From contig VZDJ01007753.1 in assembly GCA_008694505.1 (NCBI GenBank), positions 19,986,044-20,050,043 on the forward strand: DNA of 64,000 nt, given 5' to 3'. Below are positions 38,501 to 52,439 of the stretch, in pieces (positions within the stretch are counted from its first letter, which is position 1; each line of letters begins with the position of its first letter). Under the pieces are notes generated by a model. That model was not told where the DNA came from and did no database searches. It worked only from the letters and a program-made list of their open reading frames with translations. The position numbers and the translations under genes are program-made. This DNA is from Cyanoderma ruficeps (lineage: Eukaryota; Chordata; Aves; Passeriformes; Timaliidae).

Positions 38501-41500
38501 CTTCTAGATTTCCTCTCAGTTTGGCAACTGTCATCCACTTTCTGGACTGAAACAAGCATCTTGCAGTTCTTTGAGATGTTCTGGAAATTCATTGCGTCTT
38601 AGCAGCCAAGCAAATTTTTGAGGTAGTTTTCTGAGTCACACAGCTCACTCATTACTGTGCAACTGTTCATTGCAATAAACAAATTGCTGTCAACATTCTC
38701 AGATCGGCAGCAGGCAAGTATGCAAGCATCCCACACATTGCTGGATTCTGAGCTGCACGTTTATGAGGTTATCTTTTCATTTCAATCTAGCACAGCAAGA
38801 CCCACTTCAATTCCACAACTATCCAGATGGGGCACTTAAGGACTTAAGAACAAACTATTTTAGTAATGAATAAAAACATACACACACAACATCTCCCCAC
38901 TGTCAGCAAATTCCGTCTAGGCATGAGGGGAGTCAAAACAAATGAGAATATAATTATTCCTTAACTTTTGTAAGCTGCTATTAATGGAATAATGCATTAT
39001 GACAGAGATCATAAACTTTAATGAGGCATAAACACTGTTTACATAATATGCAGAACAGCAATATTTACTTCATCATTATTCTTTTCATGAGATGTTGGTA
39101 ACTTAACACCAGTGCCCATAAACTTATTACTCAGAATTCACAGTTCACAGCACTAAAGTATCAATTGTTCTCTCCACTACAAAAACAATTTATTAGCAAA
39201 TACCACAAAAAGCTTTCTAGAGTTGCTGATAAGACTCAAAATAAATAAACAAAAAATCCCTTTGATCTCCACTGTTGTTTCCTTCTTAAATGTCACCATA
39301 AAACAGTGCTGCAGTCAACAGATACTAGAACTGTTACAATTCTCAGTGAAACATTGAACTGTTTTCTGAACGTCAGCTTTGACTAGGGGAAAAAAAGAAA
39401 ACACAAGGAATTTCCTTCTCTCTTAATGGGCATGATAATTTACCAAAACTCATTAATTAAAAAAACCAAACCAAACCAATGAAATACAAAAGAACAGTGT
39501 TATTTGTTGTAAAACAGTATACTAAATTGTCTCCAATAATAGAACCACTAGTTAAGACTGCTTTTTTTTTTGGAAACACTATTATTTCTGCTACCAGCTC
39601 CTTGTGATACAATCTGCTGGCTTCACTGACCAACAGCTTTGGTGAAAATCTCCCAAAAAGGAAAGTTGTGCCTAAATTCCGATGCGCTTTGTAAAGAATC
39701 AAAAGAGCTTATTTCACAAATGAACACTCTATGATGGCAAATTTGCACTTCAAGCACGAAAGCATACCTGCTAAATTTAACAAGTCTGCAAACCAATAGG
39801 CTCGCTTTCTACATCCTGAAAGAATTTTTAATTTTTAGAATTCATGTGCCATTTGTGAGCCCAGGCATGGAGGCAAATGATACAGCCAAAGGATAGATTT
39901 TTTTCTTCTTTAAAAATCAGCTTGCACTAGGACTAAAAGTAAGTTCGTATTTCGGCTATCATCACCCCCCCACAAATATCTGAATAACCTTACTCACCAG
40001 TCTCCCTGAAATAATGCAACCACACCATGCATTTCTCAAGACAAAATGACGAAATGCCATTTACAAGTGATACTTATTATCTGAATTCTCATTATTCTTA
40101 CTGGAATCCTCTTCTATTTCACCTTCTATTTTACTGTTGCTATATATGATTGAGAAGTCTGCCTTCCTGCACTTTTCCCCATGAAGTACATAAAAACAAG
40201 GAGAAAGAGAGAGCATATCTGGAAGGCACATTCACTGACAGTCCGGAGTTCTGAATAAAACATTGAATTATGGGGCACAGTGGAAACATTTCTATTACCA
40301 TCCCGTCCTTAACTCTCGCAACTACACATATTCTTTCAAGTATTTTCTTTGATCATCATTTACTGCAACTCTCTACACGGTATATTTTATTTAAAATACT
40401 GCACAACCAAGGAGGTTCTGTTCTTACTGTGTCTTGGTGGCTGCACTTTTGCTCAATTCCTGCCTCCCCAACAGGAATTGGGCGTGGTAAGCTCTGCAGG
40501 ACCTTCTCAGCAGGGGAGGAGAGCTCCAAGGCAGCTAAAGGGAGTGTGTACATGCCTGCAGGGAGCTAAGCTGGGTGTCTGTAGCAGTACGCAGAATGGA
40601 AGACTTGCAAGAAAAGGCTGTTGAGAAATGGCCCAGAAGCACAGTGAGTTAAAGTACTCATGCAACAATAGCCTCTAGCCTCCATCACAGCATGATTTCT
40701 TTACTAAGAAGTCTTTCTTTACTAAGAATAACTGAGCTGAATTGGGCAGAGCAAAGGCTCGTCTGTGATTCAGTGTGATTATATGGCTCCACAGCCCCTT
40801 ACCAATAACAAACACCTAGGAAGGTGTGACCACCAAAACCACTCAGACCTTTCCAAGGGTATTCCTGCACCTCCTGTCAGGGCTGCAAGAAAATGGCCAC
40901 GCTGCCAACTAGGTCCAAGCCTCAACTTAAGATAAATGAGCAGTACACAGGAAACTGTTGCTACCTTAAAAAGTACCATATAAACATAAGCTTCCCCTGG
41001 CAACAAGATCAGAAATACCAATTTGGGCACCCATGTGACTAAGCAATTGAGGAGAATGTAATTAGGGATGATTTGTTGTCTTGGAAGAAGCCTGGGTTAG
41101 AGAAAGACAGGTGTAAGGAGTGAAACAGAGGGTCAGAAAACTGTAAAACCTGTATCAAGGTATGTAAATTACATGATCACTGCTGCCTGGGAATATATGC
41201 TGGATGGCTCTACCACAGCCTCAATCTGACAAACCAAACCATGGTCCACATATTGTGAAACCTGCTGCTGTAGTCAGGAAGGAGGGAACAGGATTGTTCC
41301 CTGTCTCACAGGGTGGATCAAGCATCTTGACATGGTTGTGTCATCATGCCATACCTCAGCCTGTCTGCCCACTACATCCTAATGCTTCCAAGACCACATT
41401 CCCAGTTTCCCAATCTTCTGCTTTAAGGACATCCTGAACAAGTGACACCTGTGTTTAACTGCACTCAGGGATTTTTCTTACATGCATTTGTCTCATGATG

Positions 41501-43637
41501 TCTCAAGGTAGCAGATATAACATCCTGCGGCAAAAATTACCAGGAACTGAATCACAAGGTCTACAAGAGCATCCTAAACCTCTAAGGAAGCAAGGTGAAA
41601 CCAGCATGAGTGCTGATGAATGCAATGCCTTATCCATACAGCAGACAGACTGAAACAATAGTTTGTCCTTTAAATCTATACAAATGCCAAGCCTACTTAA
41701 GAAACATGTGCTGGATTCCATGTATATGCTGTTGACAATCATCGGTGGAAATGGACAACCATTCTCCTGGGAGCACCAGTCCCATAGTGCTGGAAATACA
41801 AATCCTCCTTATGTGTTTTGCATTCCACCTCTGCTATACTCTTCCTCCACAGAAAAATGGATATAAATATACCCTTTTAAAAAATACTCCTCCTAAAAAT
41901 AGTTATGAGCATTTATCTACAGATTAGTGAAATGGCCCAGCTGTACAGTCCAGCTTGCAAAAACAACTTCTGATATGGTGTGAAAGATCTTGACTAGTAG
42001 GTGAAAATAGAAGTATGATATTTAGAAACCAATTCTAGTATTCTGAGTAACATGGACTAACTTCAGGTTTTAGAAACTGCTAATTTAGACATTTAGAGAT
42101 TGCTAGACATACAGCTAGGGCCTGAAAACTGTGCATAGTCTGGTTAACTGGAATAAACATTAAGAAAAGAGGCTGGTTGCCCCTGTTTCTTGCAAGTATG
42201 AAAATTAGGGTGACTACATCCTCTACTAAACATTAAAAAATTTCCCCTATTAGTTTTTCTCCCTAGGTCCCCAGCTCCTCTCCCTGTCAATCAGTGACAA
42301 TACCAATACAAGCTTCATGTGCAATAACCCAGTCACTTGCTGGGCCAAGAAATTTGCACAGAGTACTGTGGGTCAGGTTTCAGTCACACCAGCAAGAATG
42401 AAAAAAAGGCAAATGTCAGGGAAGAATGGGGGCTCTCTACTAATCATTCAAATGTTTTAATACAGTAACATTAAGATTCATTATTTCAGTTTCCCATTAA
42501 TCATGCCAATCAACAAGATGTAAAAGTGAGTGTTCTCCCTTTAAACTCACCATGAATTTCACATTTCATTCGCTGAGTATTGTCACTACTCATCTCCATG
42601 GAAACAGTTGTGCTGGGAAAAACTCACTGGTATATTGTATCACGAAGTGAATCAGACAAGACTAATTAAAGACAACTCTTTCTAAATATACACACAGCCT
42701 GCAAACCCAGAATACTAAGAAAATATTTTCAAGATGGTTTTATAGGCAGAACTTTATTAAAACTAGTAAGACAGTCTCATGAATAGATGCATAGGATTAC
42801 AGTACGCAGTACCCCTATCAAAAACCTTCTTTACTTGAACCAAAACAGTTCAAAATATAATGCTGATAGATAATGTTGATATATATATAATATTTTTAAA
42901 TGGCAGATGGCAGTTAAGACCATTTAACCACCACAAATTTGTAAATAACTGTATATACAATGTACTTCCCAAACTTTCCACATACAATGAGACTCCTACA
43001 TTTTTTCCAATTCTTGAAGACATCCTATGATATTTATCACTAATAAATATTCCAAATATACTGCAGAAACACACTCACAAACAGGAAACAGGTCCGGGGG
43101 GTGATTACAAGAGAGAGCTGCCAAGAAGTGCTGTCCACACAGACACCCCAGCTTTTCTCTTGGATATTTCACAGCTACCTTGCTGCTCTTTAAGCCATTT
43201 ACTTAATGATTCTTGTGGTATTCATATAAATTCATAAAATTCAGTAAATATGAAAGGGAATGAACTAAATAAAAAAAATCACTGTGGAAGGCTCCTATTA
43301 AATTATCTCTTTTGCAGTTTAAGTAGTCACTCGGCATATGAAGGGTTTACTAAGGTTGAAAGATATTCCACAATTTCAAGCTGACAACCAATTCCTAAAC
43401 AGCTTCACAAGCATTCAGTTCCTGTTTTCCTTTCCATATTAACTAAAATTAAATTTTAAAACAATATAAAATATATATTGGGGTTTTTTTCTTTAATGAA
43501 TATAAGCATTAATGTAGAGCAAGGAAAAAGTATCTTTACCTAAATTAAAAATGACATCAAAGTTACAAGACATCTCAAGGTCCAAAAAGAAATACATAAA
43601 GTTAGGAAAGAGAGAAGGTGTCTTACACAAAGAACCT
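35516..43637. other. Unique AT-rich DNA, no gene recognised
   Basis: No interspersed repeat was recognised. Small items are a C8/A9 junction at 37860-37879, a 9-bp hairpin around 40454-40480 and an 18-base-period doublet (TTTCTTTACTAAGAA, 40696-40710 and 40714-40728). A short region at 36143-36188 has good minus-strand splice signals but stops in all frames. Sequence around 40440-41420 is somewhat GC-richer without a recognisable gene. Confidence 0.5.
40454..40480. repeat. Inverted repeat, 9-bp arms, 9-nt loop
   Basis: CAATTCCTG (40454-40462) pairs with CAGGAATTG (40472-40480). The stem extends outward by a G.T and a C-G pair. It lies in a GC-richer pocket and no RNA gene is evident. Confidence 0.7.
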
Positions 43638-43679
43638 CTAATTAATGCAGCCTATTTCCTAATTAATGCAGCCTATTTC
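43638..43679. repeat. 21-bp perfect tandem duplication
   Basis: The unit CTAATTAATGCAGCCTATTTC occurs twice back to back (43638-43658 and 43659-43679) with no mismatch. The unit contains a TAATTAAT string, an AT-rich homeobox-type core, but no function can be inferred. Confidence 0.9.
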
Positions 43680-44829
43680 TTAAATGCAGCAGGACTTTGA
43701 CAACATCTCTTCAAACACAACCCATTACCTCTTCTAGAAAGGGTTTCTCACCTCAGGCACAGACCCACCCTAATGCAATGTACTGTTTCCATGTCCTGTG
43801 CTATCTTGGACCTACCTCATCTACCACCTTCTGCACCACATTTCATTGCACAACCTAAATGTGTCCTTACACACCTATAGACATTTTTAAACACATCCTA
43901 AGAAAACCATGCATTTTAGATTAATGCATTCATGGCAGCAAAGTGAAAAGCCACCTCTAATTCAAATTATATGCTATCAAAAATGCACTTTTGTGCTTCA
44001 TATTAATAAAGATATTAAAGAATACAGTATTTATCAAAAAATTATAGTATTTGGAATCTGACATATTAGTCTGAAGCAAGACACAAAATTTTCATATATA
44101 CAGTTATATGATACAAATTTCGTGTTAATGGAAGCAAGTTGTTCAACGATTACATGTGCTTCAAATTTGACAACCAGAAGAAAAGACTACTGAAAGATTA
44201 TTTTTCCTGCTACTGTGTCAGAAGGGATTTAAACCTTTTCTGCATGACTTACTGTCTTCTCCATTAAAAATTTTAAATTCCATTAATTTAAATGGCTCTT
44301 TTCATCAGCCCAAATGTATGCACTCTTTACAAATAATGCAACGAGCATACAGTTATGCAAAATAAAATAGCTGATTCCATGACTGAAAACAAATTCAAAG
44401 CAATTAGCAGTGACAAGTGCAACTATTTCGTTGCACCATCAGCATAAACAACTCCTATTCAGAACCTTCTTAACAACTGTGCATAGGCTATCTACATGTC
44501 AAATTACTAAGAAGATATAGTTATTGAAAAGAAAATTTATAAAACTGTATGTGAACAAAAATAGAATAACTGGCATCTTAAGTGCTTCCCATTCAGTGCA
44601 AAACAAGGCATAACACATTCAGGAAGACAGAAAATTCGTAAGCGCACAAAGGAAATACATTGGAACGAAGCAAGATACAAGTCTGGAAACTCTCACAGCC
44701 AGGAATCACTAACCAAAAAGACAATCAATCCAAAAGTAGTTTGTTTTTCCTTGTAAAATTCTCAAAACTAACACATAATTTTGGCTTGATATGGGGCATA
44801 TATGCTGATGTCCTAAAAACCCATCAAGT
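43680..44829. other. Unique AT-rich DNA
   Basis: No gene or repeat was recognised. Confidence 0.5.
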
Positions 44830-44871
44830 TAGGGAAGAAGTAAAGAACCTTAGGGAAGAAGTAAAGAACCT
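44830..44871. repeat. 21-bp perfect tandem duplication
   Basis: TAGGGAAGAAGTAAAGAACCT is repeated exactly (44830-44850 and 44851-44871). The period is a multiple of three, so a plus-strand open frame passes through it, but that frame has no other sign of being a gene. Confidence 0.9.
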
Positions 44872-45231
44872 TTCAATTTTAGAACATTTCTGCTGTCTTC
44901 TTTATCATTTGTCATTGTGTTTAAGTGACTTGTACCACAAGGACTGGGACAAGTAAAGTAGAAAGATATAAGATATTTTTTTATAAAATATGACAATTTT
45001 ATATTGTTATTTAATATCAAATTATGACCAACAGTAGTTTTGCATGAGCTGCAAAAATAGTTCATTTAATTATGATTTCTGTATTTTCTGATTTTCTAAC
45101 ATAAAACATTATGCATATTTACTATGTACTACAATTTAACATGAATTCATGGCTCAAAAGAGTTAGCCTGTACTGTTGGACATGAAGTCCTTAAAGAATA
45201 TTTAATTTCACAGTGAAATGAGCACAAAAGA

Positions 45232-45258
45232 AAACAAACAAACAAACAAACAAACAAA
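45232..45258. repeat. (AAAC)n microsatellite
   Basis: About six to seven AAAC units without interruption, flanked by A-rich sequence. Confidence 0.9.
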
Positions 45259-48081
45259 ATATATAAAAAGGATACCAAACCCCAACTAATGAACAACAGT
45301 ATGCAGAAAGCTGCTTATGACTGTACTATCCTACCAGAAATCATCTTTTTGGGATGCTTATGCAAATGCATCATATTTCTAAGAAAATACTTAAAAGAGC
45401 CACCTTTTGTTTGACAGAAGTGTGCACCACATAAAAATTAAAGATCCGCTTCTTTACAACCCTAATATTAATTTCTCCCCATACCTTAAACATTTTAATA
45501 AGAAATTCTCCTTGCAAAAAAATTCCAGATTTTGTAATATAACCGAAATGCTAATACTAAAAAAACCCCACCAAACCTACATTAGTAGAAGCCATGCACA
45601 ACACAATGTAATAATGCATCACTCTATCTCTAAAACTGAGTCTCACCAACAGTTGCACTTGTAACATTTTTAGCTGTTCAGCAGTATTTGTAGGGAGTTC
45701 CATTTTTGGTAAACACTTGCATAAATCAACAGATTGAAAATAAGAAGCTTAAGGAAGAGAAGTGGCAAATTCTAGTTAAATGTATCTGAACAGATTTCTT
45801 TAAAAAAATTATTTCCTGCACATCCAGAAGTTTGAGATACACTACTATAACCCCAAACTCATGGAGTTAATTTAGAACACACAACAGTGATTCTCAAGGA
45901 AATTAAATTAAACTAGACATTGAATTGTTTCCTTCTGTCATCTTGAAAATCTTGCAGTTTGCCCATGTAAGTACTCCCTAAGAGATCAGCAATTGCAGTA
46001 AGGCCAGTGCAATGTCAAACAGTCCCAAAACATTACCAATATATTCATCTTATTGTTTACAGAGATCAGGTAAGACCTTCAGTTCTACCTTTATTACTTC
46101 CTTTAATACAGGCAAAAAGGGAGTTCTGTGCTGTATCTTTCTTAGTCTCTAACAGCTACAAGAATCATCATGATTTCTTGAATGTCTTTTCTTCGTACAC
46201 AAAGCCTATAAACATGAGATAAAGACATTTTCATGATTAAGTGGTATCTTAAATTTTACAGTATGCAAGTTAGCACCAGCACCAATTTTCAAGAATTCTC
46301 TCAGTGTGAAAATTCTCCCATCTGACATACCTACAGCTTACTTAAAACAAACAAGTAAAACCGAAATATAAATATACATGTACACATAAACATATACACA
46401 GACACAGAACCATAACAATAATACTTTACAAGAGAGAATCTGGGATAAGTTTAATGATCCACAGTCAAATAAAGGATTTTGGCTATTTTGAACTGCAATT
46501 AAAGCTTTTTCACTCACTTCTCAAAATCATGCAGAAACACAGACACAAAAATAGGTAACTTCACCCTTCACAATTAATCCATATAGTCAGATGTAGATAC
46601 ATTTATTGCAGTTTCTGTTTTAATAATCACGAATGACTCAATTGATAAGTTGCTAGGAAAGAAGACTTCCCATTATCAGTCAAGTAACATCCTTACAGTG
46701 GCAACCATGAAGCTTCTGTAGAAATAGAGCAGATCACACCTACCCTGCAAATTCTTACATTGCATTATCTGGGTATGTAAAGATACTATGACTATGTAGT
46801 ATGAAAGCAAGTTTGTTTTGTATCTGCTGTCACGCTTTGCCAAAATGATGCAAAAGCATCAAAAAACCCCAAAACCATATCCAAAAATTTGTGGTAGTCT
46901 TGTAAGTTGTGGCCCATTAACCTCTTTCAAAACTGCTTGAAATAAAATATTATTCTATATCCTCCTCATCCAAAATCTGCTGTGTGTTACATACCTCATT
47001 GATGAGAATACATACCACACCAAATACCTCAAAAAAGTGAAAATGCATATTTTAGCTGATGCCAACGTATGTATTGCTTACTCAAAAAAATTTCTACAGG
47101 TTACAGGGAAGTAGAATAATTAAGAAGCTTAGCAAAGAAATAAAAAATTATTACAGTAAATAGGAAATAAGACTGACCTGTAATATCCCTCAACCCTGCT
47201 TCTGAACTTGTTTAAGGGGGAAGAAGTATTATCAGCTTCCTCTTGAGACCATCTGCCCCAGAAAACCTATCAGTCAATGAACCCCTATCATGGCCAAGGA
47301 GTGGAGAGAAAATGGTACCCAAATGTGTGTTTTAGGTAGTACTCAGGAGCAAATGTTTCATTTCCTTCATTCTTATGGAACAGGTACTACCAAACTGATA
47401 GCACCTTTCACTTCTAGGGATCAGAGGTTCAGGGAAACAAAGCAATGATGAAAATTAGACGCATGCTGGAAGGAAGCAACATAATATAACAAAATACCTT
47501 TTCCTCAAATGACTCTTTGAACAAGGCAACAGATTGAAAAAATCCCCTGGATCAGAGAGCTCATGAAGTATATATATTTCTACTTGAAACATTAGGCTAC
47601 ATCATGAGTGGAAAGAAGGGAAGGGGACAGGTATGACTAGCTGAGCAAACAGCTAGAACAATTTCTAGAATATCAGACTAAAAAAGGTGTATCTCAAAAG
47701 TGAATTTAGAAGAGTAGAAAGGAAATGTCTTAACATCAAAAAGTTTCCATGGGATGCAGAGAGAAACACACGTGGGCAGCTATCTTATTCTTTGGCAGAT
47801 GTTCTCAAACATCAAGATGAAGTATTTAGTGTTTTGTGCAAAACCTGTTGAAGACAAATTTCTGGCATCAACCACAAGGCAAAACTCAACTCATTTGCAA
47901 TTTTTTATTATAGCTTCTGTTCTGCTTCAAAATCGTTTGAATCGTTTGATCGTTTCTGATAAAAAGCTCTCAGATCCAGCATGCTTATTTATGTGGAATA
48001 CATATCTTTGAAAGAATCACCAAGTACCCAGAGCTTATACACAAGCATGTTCAGCAACTGCCTACACTTTTATCCAACAGA
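45259..48081. other. Unique AT-rich DNA
   Basis: No gene or repeat family was recognised. A minor triplicated TCGTTTGA-type string occurs near 47932-47955. Confidence 0.5.
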
Positions 48082-48106
48082 ATATATATATATATATATT
48101 TTTTTT
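48082..48106. repeat. (TA)n microsatellite followed by T run
   Basis: Nine TA units (48082-48099) run into eight T residues. It is likely polymorphic. Confidence 0.85.
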
Positions 48107-51100
48107 CCATTTACAGCTCAAAGACTATTTACCTTTGGTGGGCAGCCAATCTGCCTTTTATAAAGATGAACAAAGTTCATCACACTTTGTGAGTTTCTTA
48201 CATAGCACACATGTTCATAGGATTCACCATCACTGATGGATTAGTGGGCATTATTTCACTGTGGAGGTTTTCAAATTAAAAGAATTATCTCATGAGAGAC
48301 TTCACTTGTCTGTATTTCAGATCTAAGAGGGAGACAAAGCACCATAGACTGAGACTAGGTTTTACAAGGTAGTTTTCTAAAATAAACTTCTCAATGGTAA
48401 TTGAGTACTTCTAATAATCTCAGTCCAACTTCCAAGTTTGGTACTATTGACCAACTGCTAATTATATAGCCATATCATTTGCTACTGACTTTTCTATTTA
48501 CTTTTATTTACTATTTTTTAAAAACAACTGTTTCCCAAAAGAGAAAACAAGAAGCCTTCAAGAACTGTTTTAGGTTCTGAATAAGCAAAATAAGCAAAAT
48601 AAGTTTGTTTTAAACATATTTTACTACTGTACTTCTACCTGTTGTAAGCAATCCTGATTAGCTGACAAAAGCCTAGAGGTGTCGTGACTGTCGTACCTGT
48701 TCCGCCAAAAGGGAGGAGAGCAGTGGGGAAAAAACATCCATTATACACCAAGACAGGCAGCAGCCACTACAGACCCTGCACCAAATCACATAATGAAGCA
48801 TCAGTTCTTAGCACAATTCAAAAAGTAATTTTGATGTATCTTGGAACTTCCAGTGTATTTTCAGGGCCATTTAGAGCAGCTAGGCATTGCTAGGTCACAA
48901 TAATCCCAGGAATATTCCTCAAATACATAGAGAGGTAAGCAGGAAACAAAAGACACTAGAGAACAGAATTCCCTTCAAGGAGGTTATCTCCTCCTGTCAG
49001 ATAATGCAGATTCTAACATCTTTGCTGAGGTATTGATCTGGCAGGGTGGAAGAGATACCGGCATTCCAAACACATAGACACCCTTCTTGACATGCTTTTC
49101 GTGTCTGAATTACCAAGAAAGATTCCAGTCACTGATTAAGAGATTCAGGATGGTCAGGCACATGCCAGATTGATGAGAAAATTCTGTACCACAGAACTTA
49201 ATATTTTTCTCTCAGGATATGTGTAGAAATATAAGTCTTTTAAAACTTGATCAGATGAAGGAAGTAATGTGGAGCTTAAGGGTTTCCAGGACAAGTTTTT
49301 TTGACTGTTAGTTTGAAGAAATGGCTTTCAAAGCCAAAGAATAAAGTCTTGAGTACACTCTGTAACTTTAGCAGAACTGTCAGCTTAGAGTGTCAAATTC
49401 TTGTCTCTTGCTCTCACCTTGACTGTCCCTTTTGCTGTGCCAACAGAACGATTTCTGCAGCAATTTTATAAACAATAGATAAGTCAAACACAATCACGAA
49501 ACCATCAAAAAAATCATGAAGGATACAGTAATCTTACACTGCAGCTCCACAAGCTGCTGTGCTGGCACAAACAGGGAGTTGGACTTGGTATGGGAACAAA
49601 CACCCAGTAAAGGAGAACAACAATTGCTACAAAAGGAAACGTCATATTTTCATGTTTAATCTTCATGTTTTCAATGGTGCTTTATCTTCTAGACAACTCC
49701 TTATCAAATTTCAAGCAAGAATGAATAAATTTTAATGAAATAAGTAATACAGGATACAGACAATAGTCCATAACCCTTGTAATTAGAAAAAAGAAAATAT
49801 GGAGTTATAAAACTGACTTTACCCACTGCGGCATATAAGAAGTAGGGTGTGATATTAAAATATGACTCAGTGACCCAGGGGATATTCTGCACAAGGTATG
49901 TCATGTATGCCTGGCAATTCAGAGCAGACATACTAATCTCTATACTAATATTAACTGTGCCTGGTTCATATCCCCCTTGTATGATTTCTAGAAGCATTGC
50001 CATTAAAAAATTAGTCATGTCTCTGAAACAGTTTGCAGGTTGCAAAGACTAATTTACTATCTGTAATTAGAGCTTTGCCCATGTTATCAAGATGCAACAC
50101 CAGCCACAGGAAAATGATCCTGGAATAGAAAGCCTTACTTGTAAAGATCTCTGGAATAAAAAGATCCACTTAAGACTATTACATAAAAGAAAACAGCATC
50201 TGAAAAAACTGCAGTTATTTCAGAAAAAAATCAATCTAAACAAATCGGGGAACATAGCAAAGGCTGTTTTGGATGCTTCACAGCTCCCTTGAAAGTCTAA
50301 CATCCAATGGTAAGTCTTGTCTCTGTTCCTGCCAAGGTAATGTTCCACGAATCAGAAGTTCTCTTCTGTCCCTGTCAACAATTTCAGTGAATGAAAAAGC
50401 AAAATATCTGGATTTGTTATGTGTCTTTTTTAACAGCCGAAGTTGGGAAATGGACCTAAGGGAGTCTGTCTGGTGCAGAAGACAAGTCTAGGAATTGCAA
50501 TGCTTTAAGTATACTGAGAACAGTACAAGACACAGGCAAAGCATAGCAACCATAAAGATGGAAAAAGCATGTCAGAAATAAAACTGAGTTATCTTATGGG
50601 GGTGGGGGTAGGTCCTTATTCAAAATTATTCCTATCACAAAGGCAAATGCATATGTAACTGCAAATCATCCAATGACATACTACTAAAAATAAGATTTTA
50701 TCAGTAGAAACTTTAGTTGCCTGACCACAAGTGTCAACTCAGTGTAACAAACTCAATTTACAGGAGATTTAAGAACTTCATTACAGCAAGCCACCGTCCT
50801 AAAAATATTTTTTCTTTTGCTTAGCAAAATTGAGACTAGAACTCTCTCACAGCTGGCCCCTTGAGGGTTACAAGGAATATGACCATCTTTCATACTGCAT
50901 GAAAGAAATTTTAACTCAAGAAGTGGATTTTTTTTTTTTCCTCACACAAAAGGGTATACAGGTATCACTAGTGGGATTTAAGCGGTAGAGGATACTGAGG
51001 AAGGCAAAATTCAACAAAAAAATCTATGTTAAGGAAAAAAAAACCTACTACTGATGGCTGATGACTATAAAGTTATGTTTAAATCTCTGTTTATATCCTT

Positions 51101-52439
51101 TCTGCTGGAAAGAAGATCAAAGGAATTGTGTTGTTAGAGTCATTTTTGAGAAACAGCACACTTTTAGCATTCCTAATTTTCTTCCCCATAATATATTTTC
51201 TGACCATGTAAATATCAGGGCTCCTAGAAGGAGTGTTCAATTTCTGGTTGGGCAGATCTGCTTTTTGACTATCTAGAAAATATCAGTTGATCCAAGACTT
51301 CCCTGTCCATTACTGGCAGATAGCACCAAACCAATACAAGAGCTTCAATTCGGTCTATTGAAAGTCTCTAGTGTTCTCACATCCAAAGTACGCTTGTTCT
51401 ATGGGTGCTTCAGGCATGGACAGGGAGTAGGGAATAGTCAGAAGAGGAACACAAAGTCCACTTTGGAAAACAAAGTTCTAGCTGCCTGCTGTTATGTTCT
51501 GCAAAGACAAATCAATAGTAAGTATTCCATTTATTTTAATGGATAAATAACAGTCGTGTAAGGGGAGGACTTAGGCTTTTCAGATCACACATTTTTATTC
51601 TCAGAAAGATTGACTACTGAAGCCATTGATCCTGAAACACAATTCAATAGTTGAAGAAGGAATATTTAGATTTTACTAAGGGACACTAATACACTGCCAC
51701 GTAAAGCTGAAACCTCCTCAATAATTCATTTTTCTCAACTACCATGTTTTAAAGTCCAATGATAATTGGTACTATTCAGGTCAAACAGTAAGTTCAGATT
51801 TCTCCAAGCCTGCAGAAATAAAATGATGTTCATGACTAGAAATACAAGTCTAAGAAGCTGCTTAAAACATCCTTTCCAACCCGTGGACACTGATAGGAGT
51901 AGGAGGGTTTATTGTGGATATTTTTCCAAATCCCTTTTCCTTTGTCACAATTTGTTTAATTATAGACAAGCTATATAGAAACACTATGCCACTTAAGAGT
52001 TCCATTAACAAAGTGAATCCTAAAAACATTCTCCCCTCTGCTCTTCACAGTAATTTGAAACGTGCTTATCCACACAGTTAGGGATAGGATGCTCTGTTTC
52101 TACAAGAAGATGACAAGAGTAGAACATACAAGTAAGAAACAGGCAACAAAGGAGGAGAATAAAAGCATCACTACTGACAAGACTAAGGAAGACTTGTTTT
52201 GCTGAACATAAATGACAACAAGAAAATATCCGATGGGTATTGTTAGTGAGAAAGGAAGTTCAGGAAAACAAGATTATTCTGGTGGATGGGTAAAAAACAG
52301 CCCAGTGATAGTGATGCAGAAAAGACTGAAATGTCTCTTTGTCCTGTTCCATCGCTTGCTCCCAAATAACTGCAGGTACTGACAGGGTTTGAGAAAAGAC
52401 AGGGAAACTAACGCAATGGGACCAACAGCTTTGGAATAC
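48107..52439. other. Unique AT-rich DNA, no gene recognised
   Basis: No repeat or gene was recognised. A lysine-rich open frame at 50092-50292 (plus) is followed at 50309 by a GTAAGT donor-like string, but the frame stops before it and no acceptor pairs convincingly. A T12 run lies near 50928-50939. Confidence 0.5.

Noticed and set aside
50092..50309. Lysine-rich open frame followed by a GTAAGT donor
   Set aside because: The frame stops before the donor and no acceptor and phase combination works.
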